Source: Phycisphaerae bacterium
GTDB lineage: Bacteria > Planctomycetota > Phycisphaerae > Phycisphaerales > Phycisphaeraceae
Assembly (NCBI GenBank): GCA_030425705.1
Contig: JAUHZU010000008.1
Coordinates: 62,001 to 126,000, forward strand
Length of the DNA stretch: 64,000 bases
Reading direction: 5' to 3'
Shown piece after piece: positions 53,713 through 61,402 of this stretch (position 1 is the first letter of the stretch; each line of letters begins with the position of its first letter). A program made the position numbers and the translations under genes. The notes beneath the pieces are model-generated. The model worked only from the letters and a program-made list of their open reading frames with translations, was not told the origin of the DNA and did not search any database.

Positions 53713-55284
53713 TCAGCCGAAGGCCTGCTCGGCCAGTTCCACCGCCCGTGCCAGGGCCGCGGCCTTGTTCACCGTCTCCTGGTGCTCCAGGTCCGGGTCG
53801 GAGTCCGCCACGATGCCCGCACCGGCCTGGATATCCACCGCCCAGCCGTCCCCCGCCGGCTGAACCACCATCGTCCGCAGCGCGATCGCCATGTCCATGT
53901 TGCCCGCGAAGTCCGCGTAGCCCAGGGCCCCGGCATACGGCCCACGCTTGACCGGCTCCAGCTCGTCGATGATCTGCATCGCACGCACCTTCGGCGCACC
54001 GCTCACCGTCCCTACCGGCAGCGTGTACCGCAGCGCGTCCCAGCAGGTCAGCCCCGCCCGCAGCCGGCCGGTGACCGTCGAGCTCAGGTGCATTACGTGG
54101 CTGTACCGCTCGACCTCCATCAACGCGGGCATCTCGACCGTCCCCGGCACAGAGACCCGGCCCAGGTCGTTCCGCCCGAGGTCCACCAGCATCACGTGCT
54201 CGGCCGTGTCCTTGGGGTCTGCCAGCAGCTCGCGTTCCAATGCCTGATCTTCTTCCTCCGTCGCACCCCGTCGACGCGTCCCCGCCAGCGGGCGGTTGAC
54301 GATCCGCCCGTCCTTCACCCGGCAGAGGATCTCCGGGCTCGACGCCACGAGCATCCCGCCCTCCACCTGGAGGTAGACCATGTATGGCGAGGGGTTGATC
54401 ACCCGCAACGCGCGGTATACATCGAACGGGTCGGCCCGCGTCTGCACACGGAAGCGCTGGCTGGGCACGACCTGGAAGATGTCGCCTGCCCCGATGTATT
54501 CCTTCGCCCGGAGCACCGCCTGCTGGTAACCGCCGACCCCCATCGAGCTGGCGGGGAGCTGAGGCGCGGGCGACGCCAGGTCCACGTGGCCGGTGGCGAG
54601 TTCCTCACCCCGCCCCGCCTCGTCGGTCGCTGGGGCGGTGAGCCGGGCGATGAGTTTGTCGAGCTGTTGTTCGCCGGCCTGGTAGCCCGCCCGCGCGTCG
54701 CCGCCGGGCGGCATGAGGACGTGCGTGATGACCAGCACACACTTCTGTACGTGGTCGAAGGCGACCACGTCGTTGTAGAGCTGCATGTGCAGGTCGGGCA
54801 GCCCACGATCATCGCCCGGCGGCGTGGGGAGCTGATCGCCCTCGAGGTAGCGCACGGTGTCGTAGCCCGCGAAGCCGACCCAGCCGCCGGTGAAGTCGGG
54901 CAGCCCGTCCACATCAGCCAACCGCCAGCCCGACGTGATGCGTTCCATCTCGCCGAGTGGGTCGTCACTCACAAACGTGCGCGTGGGTTCGGGCGCACCG
55001 TCGCGGTGGTCGCGCACCGTCATATCGTGGCCATGCGCGACAACCTCGATGATCGGCTGCGCCCCGACGAAGCTGTACCGCGCCGCATGTGCGCCGCCCT
55101 CCACCGACTCCAGCAGGAAGCTGGGCGCCATCCGGTCGTCGGGACGGACCAGCCGGCGGTACGCGAGCACCGGCGTCAGCGTGTCGCTGAACAGCCGACG
55201 GAACACCGGGATCAGCCGGGGCCGGTCATCGGGCCCCGCGTCGGCGAGGCGTTCAAAGCTCAGGAAGTCGGGGAAGCTGGGCAT
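53713..55284 (-). CDS. trpE: Anthranilate synthase component I
   Basis: 523 residues. It makes anthranilate from chorismate with TrpG-derived ammonia, the first step of tryptophan synthesis. The N-terminal tryptophan-binding motif is FLLESVEGGAHAARYSFVGA (LLES present, so feedback inhibition is expected). Catalytic blocks include NRPLAGTRRRGATEEEDQAL, HVMLVDLGRNDLGRVSVPGT and LPVGTVSGAPKVRAMQIIDE, and YADFAGNMDMAIALRTMVVQ is near the C-terminus. trpG and trpD are not downstream; a response regulator gene follows after 110 bp. A Trp-rich leader ORF (55332-55388) and hairpin lie between its promoter and start. Confidence 0.96.
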   Translation of the reverse strand: MPSFPDFLSFERLADAGPDDRPRLIPVFRRLFSDTLTPVLAYRRLVRPDDRMAPSFLLESVEGGAHAARYSFVGAQPIIEVVAHGHDMTVRDHRDGAPEPTRTFVSDDPLGEMERITSGWRLADVDGLPDFTGGWVGFAGYDTVRYLEGDQLPTPPGDDRGLPDLHMQLYNDVVAFDHVQKCVLVITHVLMPPGGDARAGYQAGEQQLDKLIARLTAPATDEAGRGEELATGHVDLASPAPQLPASSMGVGGYQQAVLRAKEYIGAGDIFQVVPSQRFRVQTRADPFDVYRALRVINPSPYMVYLQVEGGMLVASSPEILCRVKDGRIVNRPLAGTRRRGATEEEDQALERELLADPKDTAEHVMLVDLGRNDLGRVSVPGTVEMPALMEVERYSHVMHLSSTVTGRLRAGLTCWDALRYTLPVGTVSGAPKVRAMQIIDELEPVKRGPYAGALGYADFAGNMDMAIALRTMVVQPAGDGWAVDIQAGAGIVADSDPDLEHQETVNKAAALARAVELAEQAFG

Positions 55285-55330
55285 GGCGGTGGAGAGCGAG
55301 ACGCGCGGGACAGACCATCACTGCGGCGGG

Positions 55331-55348
55331 GCTAGCCGATCGGCCAGC
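55331..55348 (-). promoter_or_regulatory. Hairpin overlapping the Trp codons of the trpE leader ORF
   Basis: On the minus strand, GCTGGCC / GGCTAGC with loop GATC: seven pairs, one of them G-T. The third Trp codon is in the left arm and the stop codon is in the right arm, so a ribosome stalled at the Trp codons would open the hairpin. No T-tract follows, so it is not a classical attenuator terminator. Confidence 0.4.
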
Positions 55349-55388
55349 GCCAACAGGCCCATCGGGTTGGAGGGGTCGGGTTCCGCAT
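55332..55388 (-). CDS. Putative Trp-rich leader peptide of trpE
   Basis: 18-codon ORF MRNPTPPTRWACWRWPIG, with three Trp in six codons. It starts about 30 nt after a TATAAG -10-like box (55430-55425, minus strand) and ends 47 nt before the trpE ATG. Position and composition are those of a trp attenuation leader, as known upstream of trp genes in proteobacteria. The ribosome site is weak (GGGA). The local sequence is rich in TGG/GGC, so a chance ORF cannot be excluded. Confidence 0.45.
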   Translation of the reverse strand: MRNPTPPTRWACWRWPIG

Positions 55389-55424
55389 GAATCGTCCCAA
55401 GGCACCGTGCCCGTGAGCCGATAT

Positions 55425-55432
55425 CTTATACA
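55425..55432. promoter_or_regulatory. Overlapping divergent -10 boxes (trpE leader and membrane ATPase)
   Basis: CTTATACA gives TATAAG on the minus strand (55430-55425, for trpE) and TATACA on the plus strand (55427-55432, for the ATPase gene). The plus-strand box ends 6 nt before an ATG at 55439. No consensus -35 on either side. Confidence 0.4.
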
Positions 55433-55438
55433 GGACCG

Positions 55439-55471
55439 ATGCCAAACGCACCCATCGGCAAAGCCCCATGA
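55439..55471 (+). CDS. Putative leaderless 10-codon upstream ORF
   Basis: MPNAPIGKAP followed by TGA. The ATG is 6 nt after the TATACA box, the same spacing as other probable leaderless genes here. Its TGA overlaps the ATG of the ATPase gene (ATGA at 55468-55471). This arrangement would couple ATPase translation to a leaderless initiation event. It might instead be chance. Confidence 0.35.
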   Translation: MPNAPIGKAP

Positions 55472-57003
55472 ACGCCGACACCTTCCTCCGACATCACGGC
55501 ATCACGGACAACCCCTTCGCCGCGGAAGAAGCGCGCCTCGACCCCATCTTCGGACGCATCGCCGGCGGCACCACCGACCACCCCGACTTCCCCAAGATCC
55601 TCGGTCAGATCGACCAGCCCGCGACCGCCATCGTCTTCGGCGAGAAGGGCAGCGGCAAGACCGCGATCCGCTTGATGCTCGGCCGGAAGATCAACGAGCA
55701 CAACCAGTCCGGTGCGAAGCCCGTCCTGGTTGTGGCCTATGACGACCTGAACCCCGTGCTTGACCGGCTGCAGCAGCACAAGCGGCAGGACACCCAGGCG
55801 ATGCTTAAGGGCTTCCGCCTCGAGGACCACCAGGACGCGATCCTCGCCCGCGCGGTCACGAAACTCGTCACCGCGGTCCTCGGCGACGCACCGCAGGCCC
55901 AGGCCGAGGCCGAGCCCGCCCCGAAGATTGATGCGTCCGCGAAGACCATCCGCGCATTGGATAAGCAGACCCGCGTCGACCTCGCCGTGCTCGCCGCGCT
56001 GTACGACGAGCCCGCAAGCGGTTCCGCGCTGCCGCGCTTCCGGCGTCTGCGCCGCAAACTCCGGCTGGGCATGCGCCTGCCCCTGTGGTGCGTGTCTACG
56101 TTCGCGGTCGTGATGACCGTCGCGGCCGGCGGGCTCTGGCTCGTGCAGGCGGTGATGGACGAATCGCCCTCCTGGATGGTGCCGGCGATCATCGTCGCAT
56201 GTGGCCTGGCGCTGGCGGGCTGGGGCTACGCGGGGTGGCGCTGGTTCTCGCTGTGGGGCCGGGCATTCAGCCTGCGTAAGGAGATGCCCGCTGTCTCGCG
56301 GACCGCCGGCGACCTCCGCCCGATGCTCGAACTGCTCCGCCCCGGCCAGCTCAAGGGCCAGCCCCTGCCCAAGCCCCGGCGCAACGACGAACGCAGCGAC
56401 ACCCGCTACCAGCTCACCCGCCGGTTCGTCAGCGCCCTGCAGGCGATGGGCTTCGCGGGAATGGTCGTCTTCATCGACCGCATGGACGAGCCGACCCTGG
56501 TCCACGGCGACGCCGAACGGATGAAGCTCATCACCTGGCCGATGTTCGACAACAAGTTCCTGAAGCAGGAAGGCATCGGGCTCAAGCTCCTGCTGCCCCT
56601 CGAACTCCGCTACGAGCTGGCGCGCGAGTCCGCGACGTTCTTCCAGGAAGCCCGGCTGGACAAGCAGAACCTCGTGGACCGCCTCACCTGGTCCGGCGCG
56701 ACGCTCTACGACCTGTGCAGCAAGCGGCTGCAGGCCTGCGCAACCGACGCGGCCGACCCCAAGCCCACGCTCCGCGACCTCTTTGAAGAGAGCGTCACGC
56801 GCGACATGCTGATCGATGCTCTGGACCAGATGCACCAGCCGCGCGACGCATTCAAGTTCCTCTACGCCGTGATCCAGGAGCACTGCAAGCTGGTCTCCGA
56901 GGATCAGGGCAGCTTCCACATCGCTCGGCTCACGCTCGAGACCGTCCGACGGGCTCAGGCCCAGCGTGTTGAAGAGCTCTACCGCGGCCGAGCCCCAGCC
57001 TAG
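55468..57003 (+). CDS. Membrane-embedded P-loop ATPase, unknown function
   Basis: 511 residues. The N-terminus MNADTFLRHHGITDNPFAAE resembles the GL-x-x-NPF opening of ExeA-like ATPases. Walker A GEKGSGKT is at 58-65, and a Walker-B-like strand VVFIDRMDE is at 333-341. Two membrane helices (about 203-228 and 236-260) interrupt the ATPase domain between Walker A and B, an arrangement seen in KAP-type P-loop NTPases. The C-terminal 150 residues are helical (YELARESATFFQEARLDKQN, LCSKRLQACATDAA). KAP-like proteins occur in phage defence and membrane organisation, but no partner gene is present and the function is unknown. It is divergent from trpE. Confidence 0.75.
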   Translation: MNADTFLRHHGITDNPFAAEEARLDPIFGRIAGGTTDHPDFPKILGQIDQPATAIVFGEKGSGKTAIRLMLGRKINEHNQSGAKPVLVVAYDDLNPVLDRLQQHKRQDTQAMLKGFRLEDHQDAILARAVTKLVTAVLGDAPQAQAEAEPAPKIDASAKTIRALDKQTRVDLAVLAALYDEPASGSALPRFRRLRRKLRLGMRLPLWCVSTFAVVMTVAAGGLWLVQAVMDESPSWMVPAIIVACGLALAGWGYAGWRWFSLWGRAFSLRKEMPAVSRTAGDLRPMLELLRPGQLKGQPLPKPRRNDERSDTRYQLTRRFVSALQAMGFAGMVVFIDRMDEPTLVHGDAERMKLITWPMFDNKFLKQEGIGLKLLLPLELRYELARESATFFQEARLDKQNLVDRLTWSGATLYDLCSKRLQACATDAADPKPTLRDLFEESVTRDMLIDALDQMHQPRDAFKFLYAVIQEHCKLVSEDQGSFHIARLTLETVRRAQAQRVEELYRGRAPA

Positions 57004-57150
57004 CGCCCGCCTAACAATTCAGCAGGCCAACCCGCGCCGAGTTCGACGTGCCCAATCAGCGAGCACGCGTTGATTTTCCGCACATCCACGAATCCCCTCT
57101 GTTCGCTTCCAGAGCACGATTTACGCCGCTTGTGTGGTTTGTAGCGATCG

Positions 57151-57166
57151 CGGCACCGCCCTTGCA
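57151..57166 (+). promoter_or_regulatory. Putative sigma-54 (RpoN) promoter
   Basis: CGGCACCGCCCTTGCA: GG at 57152-57153 and GC at 57164-57165 with the required 10-nt spacing, matching the YTGGCAC-N5-TTGCA consensus except for the preceding base. Transcription would start near 57177 and leave a leader of about 50 nt with an AAGGAG ribosome site before the porin ATG. Confidence 0.5.
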
Positions 57167-57229
57167 TAAGCACCGGCAGCCCGTCCGATTCCCGGCGGGG
57201 TCACGTGTTCTACCCAAGGAGCAAAACAC

Positions 57230-58105
57230 ATGTCGATTCGTTCTCGTAAGCCCATCCAGTTCTCTGCCGCCCTGCTGCTGGGCTCGATGCTTGCCGCGCC
57301 CGTCACGGCGCAGGAAGAACTACCGGTCGAGGAAGGCCTCTCAACCAGCGACCTCTCGCTGGGCATCACGCTGGATGTCGTCAGCCAATACTTCTTCCGC
57401 GGCTACGAACAGCAGGACTCGGGCCTGATCTTCCAGCCCGGTGCCGAGATCGGCCTGGCCGTCACCGATGGCGTAAGCGCCTACATCGGGCTGTGGGAGT
57501 CGTTCCACTCCGTCCCAACCATGGGCGCACCCACCAACCCCAAGAGCTGGTACGAGCAGGACGTCTACGCCGGCCTCAACTTCGAGCTGACCGACATCCT
57601 CTACCTCGACATCAGCTACACCGGCTACTTCTCGCCCAGCGACTCGTTCAGCGATATCCATGAGTTCGGCATCGGCATGGGCGTCGAGGACGAGGGCTGG
57701 ATGGGTGAAGAATGGTCGTTCGACCCGTACTTCCTCGTCGCGTTCGAGGTCCAGGACAACGGCGGCACCGAGGACACCTACCTCGAGCTCGGCGGCGAGT
57801 TCGGCTTTGACATCGATGAAGACATCAGCGCAGCCGTCCCCATCGTCCTGGGCCTCTCCCTGGACGACTACTACACCGACGCGTCCGGCGACAATGAGTT
57901 CTTCGGCTACCTCAGCGTCGGCTTCTTCGTCACCGTGCCGATGAGCAAGATCATCGGCAGCGAGGAGTGGGTCGGCGCGTGGGACCTGACCGCCGGCGTG
58001 ACCGTGCTCTTCCTCAACGACGACGCCGGGCTCACCGACGACGTCTCGGGCAGCAGCGATGAATTGCAGGTCGTCGGCTCGGTCGGCCTCAGCCGCGAGT
58101 GGTAA
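57230..58105 (+). CDS. Gcw_chp/TorF-family putative outer-membrane porin
   Basis: 291 residues. The signal peptide MSIRSRKPIQFSAALLLGSM ends near VTAQ-EE. LSLGITLDVVSQYFFRGYEQ then QDSGLIFQPGAEIGLAVTDG is characteristic of the Gcw_chp/TorF family (the R-G motif in the first strand). The rest alternates short beta strands with acidic loops and ends in SVGLSREW, an aromatic C-terminus typical of outer-membrane barrels. An AAGGAG ribosome site is 7 nt before the ATG. Family members often sit near ammonium-transport or nitrogen-regulated genes, which would fit a sigma-54 promoter. The transported substrate is unknown. Confidence 0.82.
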   Translation: MSIRSRKPIQFSAALLLGSMLAAPVTAQEELPVEEGLSTSDLSLGITLDVVSQYFFRGYEQQDSGLIFQPGAEIGLAVTDGVSAYIGLWESFHSVPTMGAPTNPKSWYEQDVYAGLNFELTDILYLDISYTGYFSPSDSFSDIHEFGIGMGVEDEGWMGEEWSFDPYFLVAFEVQDNGGTEDTYLELGGEFGFDIDEDISAAVPIVLGLSLDDYYTDASGDNEFFGYLSVGFFVTVPMSKIIGSEEWVGAWDLTAGVTVLFLNDDAGLTDDVSGSSDELQVVGSVGLSREW

Positions 58106-58148
58106 CGCTGCCCCGACCTGACAACAAACCCCGTCTTCTTGGAACACT

Positions 58149-58182
58149 GGACGGGCCGCGACCTGCGGCCCGTCCGGTTTTT
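58149..58182 (+). terminator. Rho-independent terminator after the porin gene
   Basis: 11-bp stem GGACGGGCCGC / GCGGCCCGTCC with GACCT loop, then GGTTTTT. It also lies just downstream of the convergent sulfur cluster. Confidence 0.9.
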
Positions 58183-58204
58183 CTTTGGCCGAATCCGAGC
58201 TCGA

Positions 58205-59398
58205 TCAGCCGACGACCTGGCCGAGCGCATCGAGCAGCGCATCGACCTCGTCGTCGGTCGTAAACGCCCCGGGGCTGACGCGCACCGACCCCACGGGGAA
58301 CGTGCCCAGCCGGCGGTGGGCATAGGGCGCACAGTGCAGGCCCGGCCGGGTCGCGATCTCGAAGCTGTCGTCAAGGATGCTACCGAGGTCCGGCGCGTCG
58401 AAGCCGTCGATGTTGAACGACACCGTGCCCACCCGGGTCGTGGCGTCGGTGTTGCCGTAGAGCGTCATCAGGTCGTGGTCGGTGACGTAGTCGATCACTT
58501 TCTGGACCTGCGCCTGCTCGTGCGCGAGGGTATCGGCCAAGTTGCGTTGAGCGAGGTAGTCCATCGACGCGGAGAGCCCGGCGATCCCGACGGTGTTGGG
58601 CGTGCCACCTTCGAGGTAGTAGGGGTAAAGCGCGGGCTGGACGGGCGTGGCCGAGTCGCCGCCCGTGCCGCCCTCGCGGAAGGGCGCGAGCCGGGCGGGC
58701 GTGCCGGCGACGTCTTCGGACGCGGCGGGCACGCGTTCACCGACGTAGAGCCCGCCGGTACCGGTCGGGCCGAGCAGTGACTTGTGGCCGGGGAACGCGA
58801 GGAGGTCGACCTGCATCGCCTGCACATCGATGGGGACGACACCGATCGTTTGTGCCGCGTCGAGGCAGAAGAGCAGGCCCGCTTCGCGCGCGACCCGCCC
58901 CACCGCCGCGGCGTCCTGGATCGTGCCGGTCACGTTGCTGGCGTGGGTCATAACCACCAGCTTCGTCGCCGGCGTAATCGCCTTGCGGATGGCTTCGGGG
59001 TCGACAAACCCGGCGTCGTCGCAGTCGACGCGCGTCAGCGTGATCCGACCCGCGTCGCTCAACGCCTGCAGCGGCCGGCTGACCGAGTTGTGTTCGAGGA
59101 CGGTCGTGATGACGTGCGGCGTCTCACCACCCTCCGACAGCGACGCGACGACACCCTTGATCGCGATGTTCAACGCGTCGGTGCCGTTGAGGGTAAAGAC
59201 CATGCGTTCGTGCATCGGCGCGTTGACGAGGCGTGCGAGCTGAAGCCGGGCACGGTCGATCATCTCCTCCGCGGCGACGGCCATGCGGTGGCCGGCCCGT
59301 CCGGGGTTCGCGGCGTCCTCGGCGAGGAACTTCGTCATCGCCTCGGCCATGCCGGGGGCCTTGGGGAAACTCGTCGCGGCGTTGTCGAGGTAGATCAT
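58205..59398 (-). CDS. Cysteine-desulfurase-like class V PLP enzyme
   Basis: 397 residues. It begins MIYLDNAATSFPKAPGMAEA. THASNVTGTI and LDAAQTIGVVPIDVQAMQVD bind PLP, and the Schiff-base lysine is Lys206 in AFPGHKSLLGPTGTGGLYVG. The persulfide-forming Cys356 is in ATRPGLHCAPYAHRRLGTFP, a SufS-like short active-site loop. Such enzymes take sulfur from cysteine to make a persulfide. As last gene of the sulfur-carrier cluster (57 bp after the E1-like gene), it is the likely sulfur donor for the carrier. It could alternatively be a selenocysteine-lyase-like or SufS enzyme for Fe-S clusters, but no suf genes are adjacent. Confidence 0.88.
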   Translation of the reverse strand: MIYLDNAATSFPKAPGMAEAMTKFLAEDAANPGRAGHRMAVAAEEMIDRARLQLARLVNAPMHERMVFTLNGTDALNIAIKGVVASLSEGGETPHVITTVLEHNSVSRPLQALSDAGRITLTRVDCDDAGFVDPEAIRKAITPATKLVVMTHASNVTGTIQDAAAVGRVAREAGLLFCLDAAQTIGVVPIDVQAMQVDLLAFPGHKSLLGPTGTGGLYVGERVPAASEDVAGTPARLAPFREGGTGGDSATPVQPALYPYYLEGGTPNTVGIAGLSASMDYLAQRNLADTLAHEQAQVQKVIDYVTDHDLMTLYGNTDATTRVGTVSFNIDGFDAPDLGSILDDSFEIATRPGLHCAPYAHRRLGTFPVGSVRVSPGAFTTDDEVDALLDALGQVVG

Positions 59399-59455
59399 GG
59401 ATCGTTGCAGGGCGTAAGGGCGCAGGGCCTGGAAAGATAGATCGTCTGCTTTGGG

Positions 59456-60649
59456 CTAGGCCCCAACGTACTTCGCATAGATCGACTTGGCGACGGCGGG
59501 CTTCTGGGTGCCCTTGATGATCGCCCGGCCGTCGGTAAAGAGCGTCAACTCGTACGGCTCGCCGTTGTCGACGATGTCGGTCCGCAGCATGAACCTGCTG
59601 CCGTTGACGCTGCCGTGCTGCTCGAGGCGTTTGGTGATCTCGGCGAAATCGAGCTTCTGCCCGTCGCCGAGTTTCTGTGTGATCTGCACGGCGTTGCGGC
59701 CGCAGAGCGTCGTCGTGCCGCTGGCGAACTTGCCATCTAGGAACTCAAAATCGCGGCGGTGGCAGCAGCGGCAGTCGCTGATGTCGTAGGCCCGGGCGAC
59801 CTTGAACTGCCGGACGGTATTGCCCCACAGGTCGAGGTTGAGCATCGTCGGGCTCACGGCGTCGAGGTTGCCGGTGAGGATCTTGAGCGTTTCGAGCACC
59901 TCGAAGTTGGCAACGATGGAAACCGCCGGGCCGATGACCCCGGCGGTATCGCACGTCGGGTTGAGCCCCGGCGGCGGGGCCTGCTCGAAGATGCAGCGGA
60001 GGCAGGGGGTGGCTTTGCCTTCGCGTTCCCAAGGCGTTTCGCCTGTAGTACCGGGGGCCGCAGTGTGCGGGAGGATCGGGTAGCTCGCACCGACGGTGCC
60101 GACCGCCCCGCCGTAGACGTAGGGGATGCCGTGCTTCACGGCGCAGTCGTTGGCGAGGTACCGGGTCTCGAAGTTGTCGACGCCGTCGACAATGATGTCA
60201 ACCTTCCGGCCCGCGGGCGAGTCGGCCGCATCGCTGCCGTCGGGTCTGACGCCGGCGAGCCACTCGATGTTGGTGTGGTTCACGTCGTCGACGACGGCGG
60301 ACACATTCACCTGCGAGTTGATCTTCGCGATCTTGGCGCGGGCGGCCTCGGCCTTGGGGATCGCGTTGGCGACGTCGTCCTCGTCGAACAGCACCTGGCG
60401 CTGCAGGTTGGTCATCTCGATAAAGTCGCGGTCGACGATCACGAGGTGGCCGACCCCAGCGCGGGCGAGCATGTTGGCGATGACGGTGCCCAGCGCGCCA
60501 CAGCCGACGACCAGCGCGGTCGCGCCCAGCAGCTTGCGCTGGCCCGCCTCGCCGAAGCCGGGCAGCAGCATCTGCCGGTGGTAGCGGGAAAGGTCTTCGG
60601 GGGTATCGGTCGCCTGCGTTTCGATGGCTTGGGTATCGGTGGCGGTCAT
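59456..60649 (-). CDS. E1-like ThiF/MoeB-family adenylyltransferase
   Basis: 397 residues. The Rossmann ATP-binding motif LVVGCGALGTVIANMLARAG is at about 47-66, with DRDFIEMTNLQRQVLFDEDD after it. The zinc cysteines are in TPCLRCIF and ISDCRCCHRRDF. GVIGPAVSIVANFEVLETLK is conserved. No rhodanese domain: the C-terminal 90 residues (ITQKLGDGQKLDFAEITKRL ... TQKPAVAKSIYAKYVGA) are a different small domain. Family members adenylate the C-terminal Gly-Gly of ThiS/MoaD-like carriers for thiocarboxylate formation. The MoaD/ThiS-like protein at 61016-61300 is the obvious partner. It lies 19 bp after the NIL-domain gene. Confidence 0.9.
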   Translation of the reverse strand: MTATDTQAIETQATDTPEDLSRYHRQMLLPGFGEAGQRKLLGATALVVGCGALGTVIANMLARAGVGHLVIVDRDFIEMTNLQRQVLFDEDDVANAIPKAEAARAKIAKINSQVNVSAVVDDVNHTNIEWLAGVRPDGSDAADSPAGRKVDIIVDGVDNFETRYLANDCAVKHGIPYVYGGAVGTVGASYPILPHTAAPGTTGETPWEREGKATPCLRCIFEQAPPPGLNPTCDTAGVIGPAVSIVANFEVLETLKILTGNLDAVSPTMLNLDLWGNTVRQFKVARAYDISDCRCCHRRDFEFLDGKFASGTTTLCGRNAVQITQKLGDGQKLDFAEITKRLEQHGSVNGSRFMLRTDIVDNGEPYELTLFTDGRAIIKGTQKPAVAKSIYAKYVGA

Positions 60650-60668
60650 GATTTAGTCTTCATTCACG

Positions 60669-60923
60669 TTAGGGCGCGACGAGCGAGCCGCCCTCGACGG
60701 GGTCGACCTTCACACCATTACTCACCAGGTTGTCCAGCGCCGCCTGGACCTCGTCCTCTTCGCCCTCGAAGAGCACGGCCATGATGCCGATATCCTCCTG
60801 GACGCTGGCCTGCCGGATGTCGAACATCACCGTGGGGAACTTGCGGGACATCTCCCACAGCCGGGGTTGGTTCTGCGCGCCGCCCTCGAAGGTCAGCCAG
60901 CACTTGCGGGTCGTGGTTGCCAT
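60669..60923 (-). CDS. NIL-domain protein
   Basis: 84 residues from MATTTRKCWLTFEGGAQNQP; the upstream frame is not conserved. RLWEMSRKFPTVMFDIRQAS and IGIMAVLFEGEEDEVQAALD then LVSNGVKVDPVEGG match the NIL domain, a ferredoxin-like small-molecule-binding fold found on methionine ABC transporter ATPases (MetN) and on proteins linked to homocysteine formation in anaerobes. A free-standing NIL protein between a sulfur carrier and its E1 suggests it senses or handles a sulfur amino acid. This is inference. Confidence 0.82.
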   Translation of the reverse strand: MATTTRKCWLTFEGGAQNQPRLWEMSRKFPTVMFDIRQASVQEDIGIMAVLFEGEEDEVQAALDNLVSNGVKVDPVEGGSLVAP

Positions 60924-61015
60924 CGTCGACTCCTTCCCATAGGCGTGACCGGTCCGCCCGGCCGAACATACGGCCACCCTGCGGACAGGTGAGTCCCCCC
61001 TGCGAACGGATACGC

Positions 61016-61300
61016 TTACCCGCCGGCGATGGCCAGGATGATATCGACCTGGTCTTTGTCGGTGACGGGCGTGCCGAAGTTGTCGAGGAAGCGGATGTCT
61101 TCCTCGTTGACGTAGATGTTGATCGAGCGGTTGATCTGTTCGCCGCCGTTGGGGAACAGCTTCTCGCCGAAAGCGGGGTACTGCTCGCGCAGCCCGCAGA
61201 GCACCTCGCCGACGGTCGCGCCGGGCGCAGAGACGGTCTCCTGCCCTTCGACCTGGGGACGCAGCGCGGCGGGGACGGTGACAGAGACGGGTGCGGACAT
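61016..61300 (-). CDS. MoaD/ThiS-type sulfur-carrier protein
   Basis: 94 residues, ubiquitin-like beta-grasp: VSVTVPAALRPQVEGQETVS, GATVGEVLCGLREQYPAFGE, INRSINIYVNEEDIRFLDNF, and the C-terminal DQVDIILAIAGG. It ends exactly in Gly-Gly with no tail, so no protease is needed to expose the carrier terminus. The VNEEDIRFLDNFGTPVTDKD block resembles carriers of the CysO/QbsE type more than MoaD. It is downstream of the threonine-synthase-like gene (102 bp) and upstream of the NIL and E1-like genes. Its probable role is delivery of sulfide as a protein thiocarboxylate. Confidence 0.9.
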   Translation of the reverse strand: MSAPVSVTVPAALRPQVEGQETVSAPGATVGEVLCGLREQYPAFGEKLFPNGGEQINRSINIYVNEEDIRFLDNFGTPVTDKDQVDIILAIAGG

Positions 61301-61402
61301 GGTTCTGGCTCCGGGTCGGCCGGTAAACGGGCCGACCAGCTTCTATGACATTCTAGACCCTGCCGCACGGCGCGGACAGCGGCACTCCCCCGCAAGCCCC
61401 GT

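Noticed and set aside
55426-56919. 497-codon minus-strand frame opposite the membrane ATPase gene
   Set aside because: The plus frame has Walker motifs and membrane helices; the minus frame is compositionally biased and overlaps a promoter region.
55468-58105. Membrane ATPase plus porin as an anti-phage defence island
   Set aside because: No nuclease, toxin, recombinase or other defence partner is present; the two genes have separate regulatory elements.
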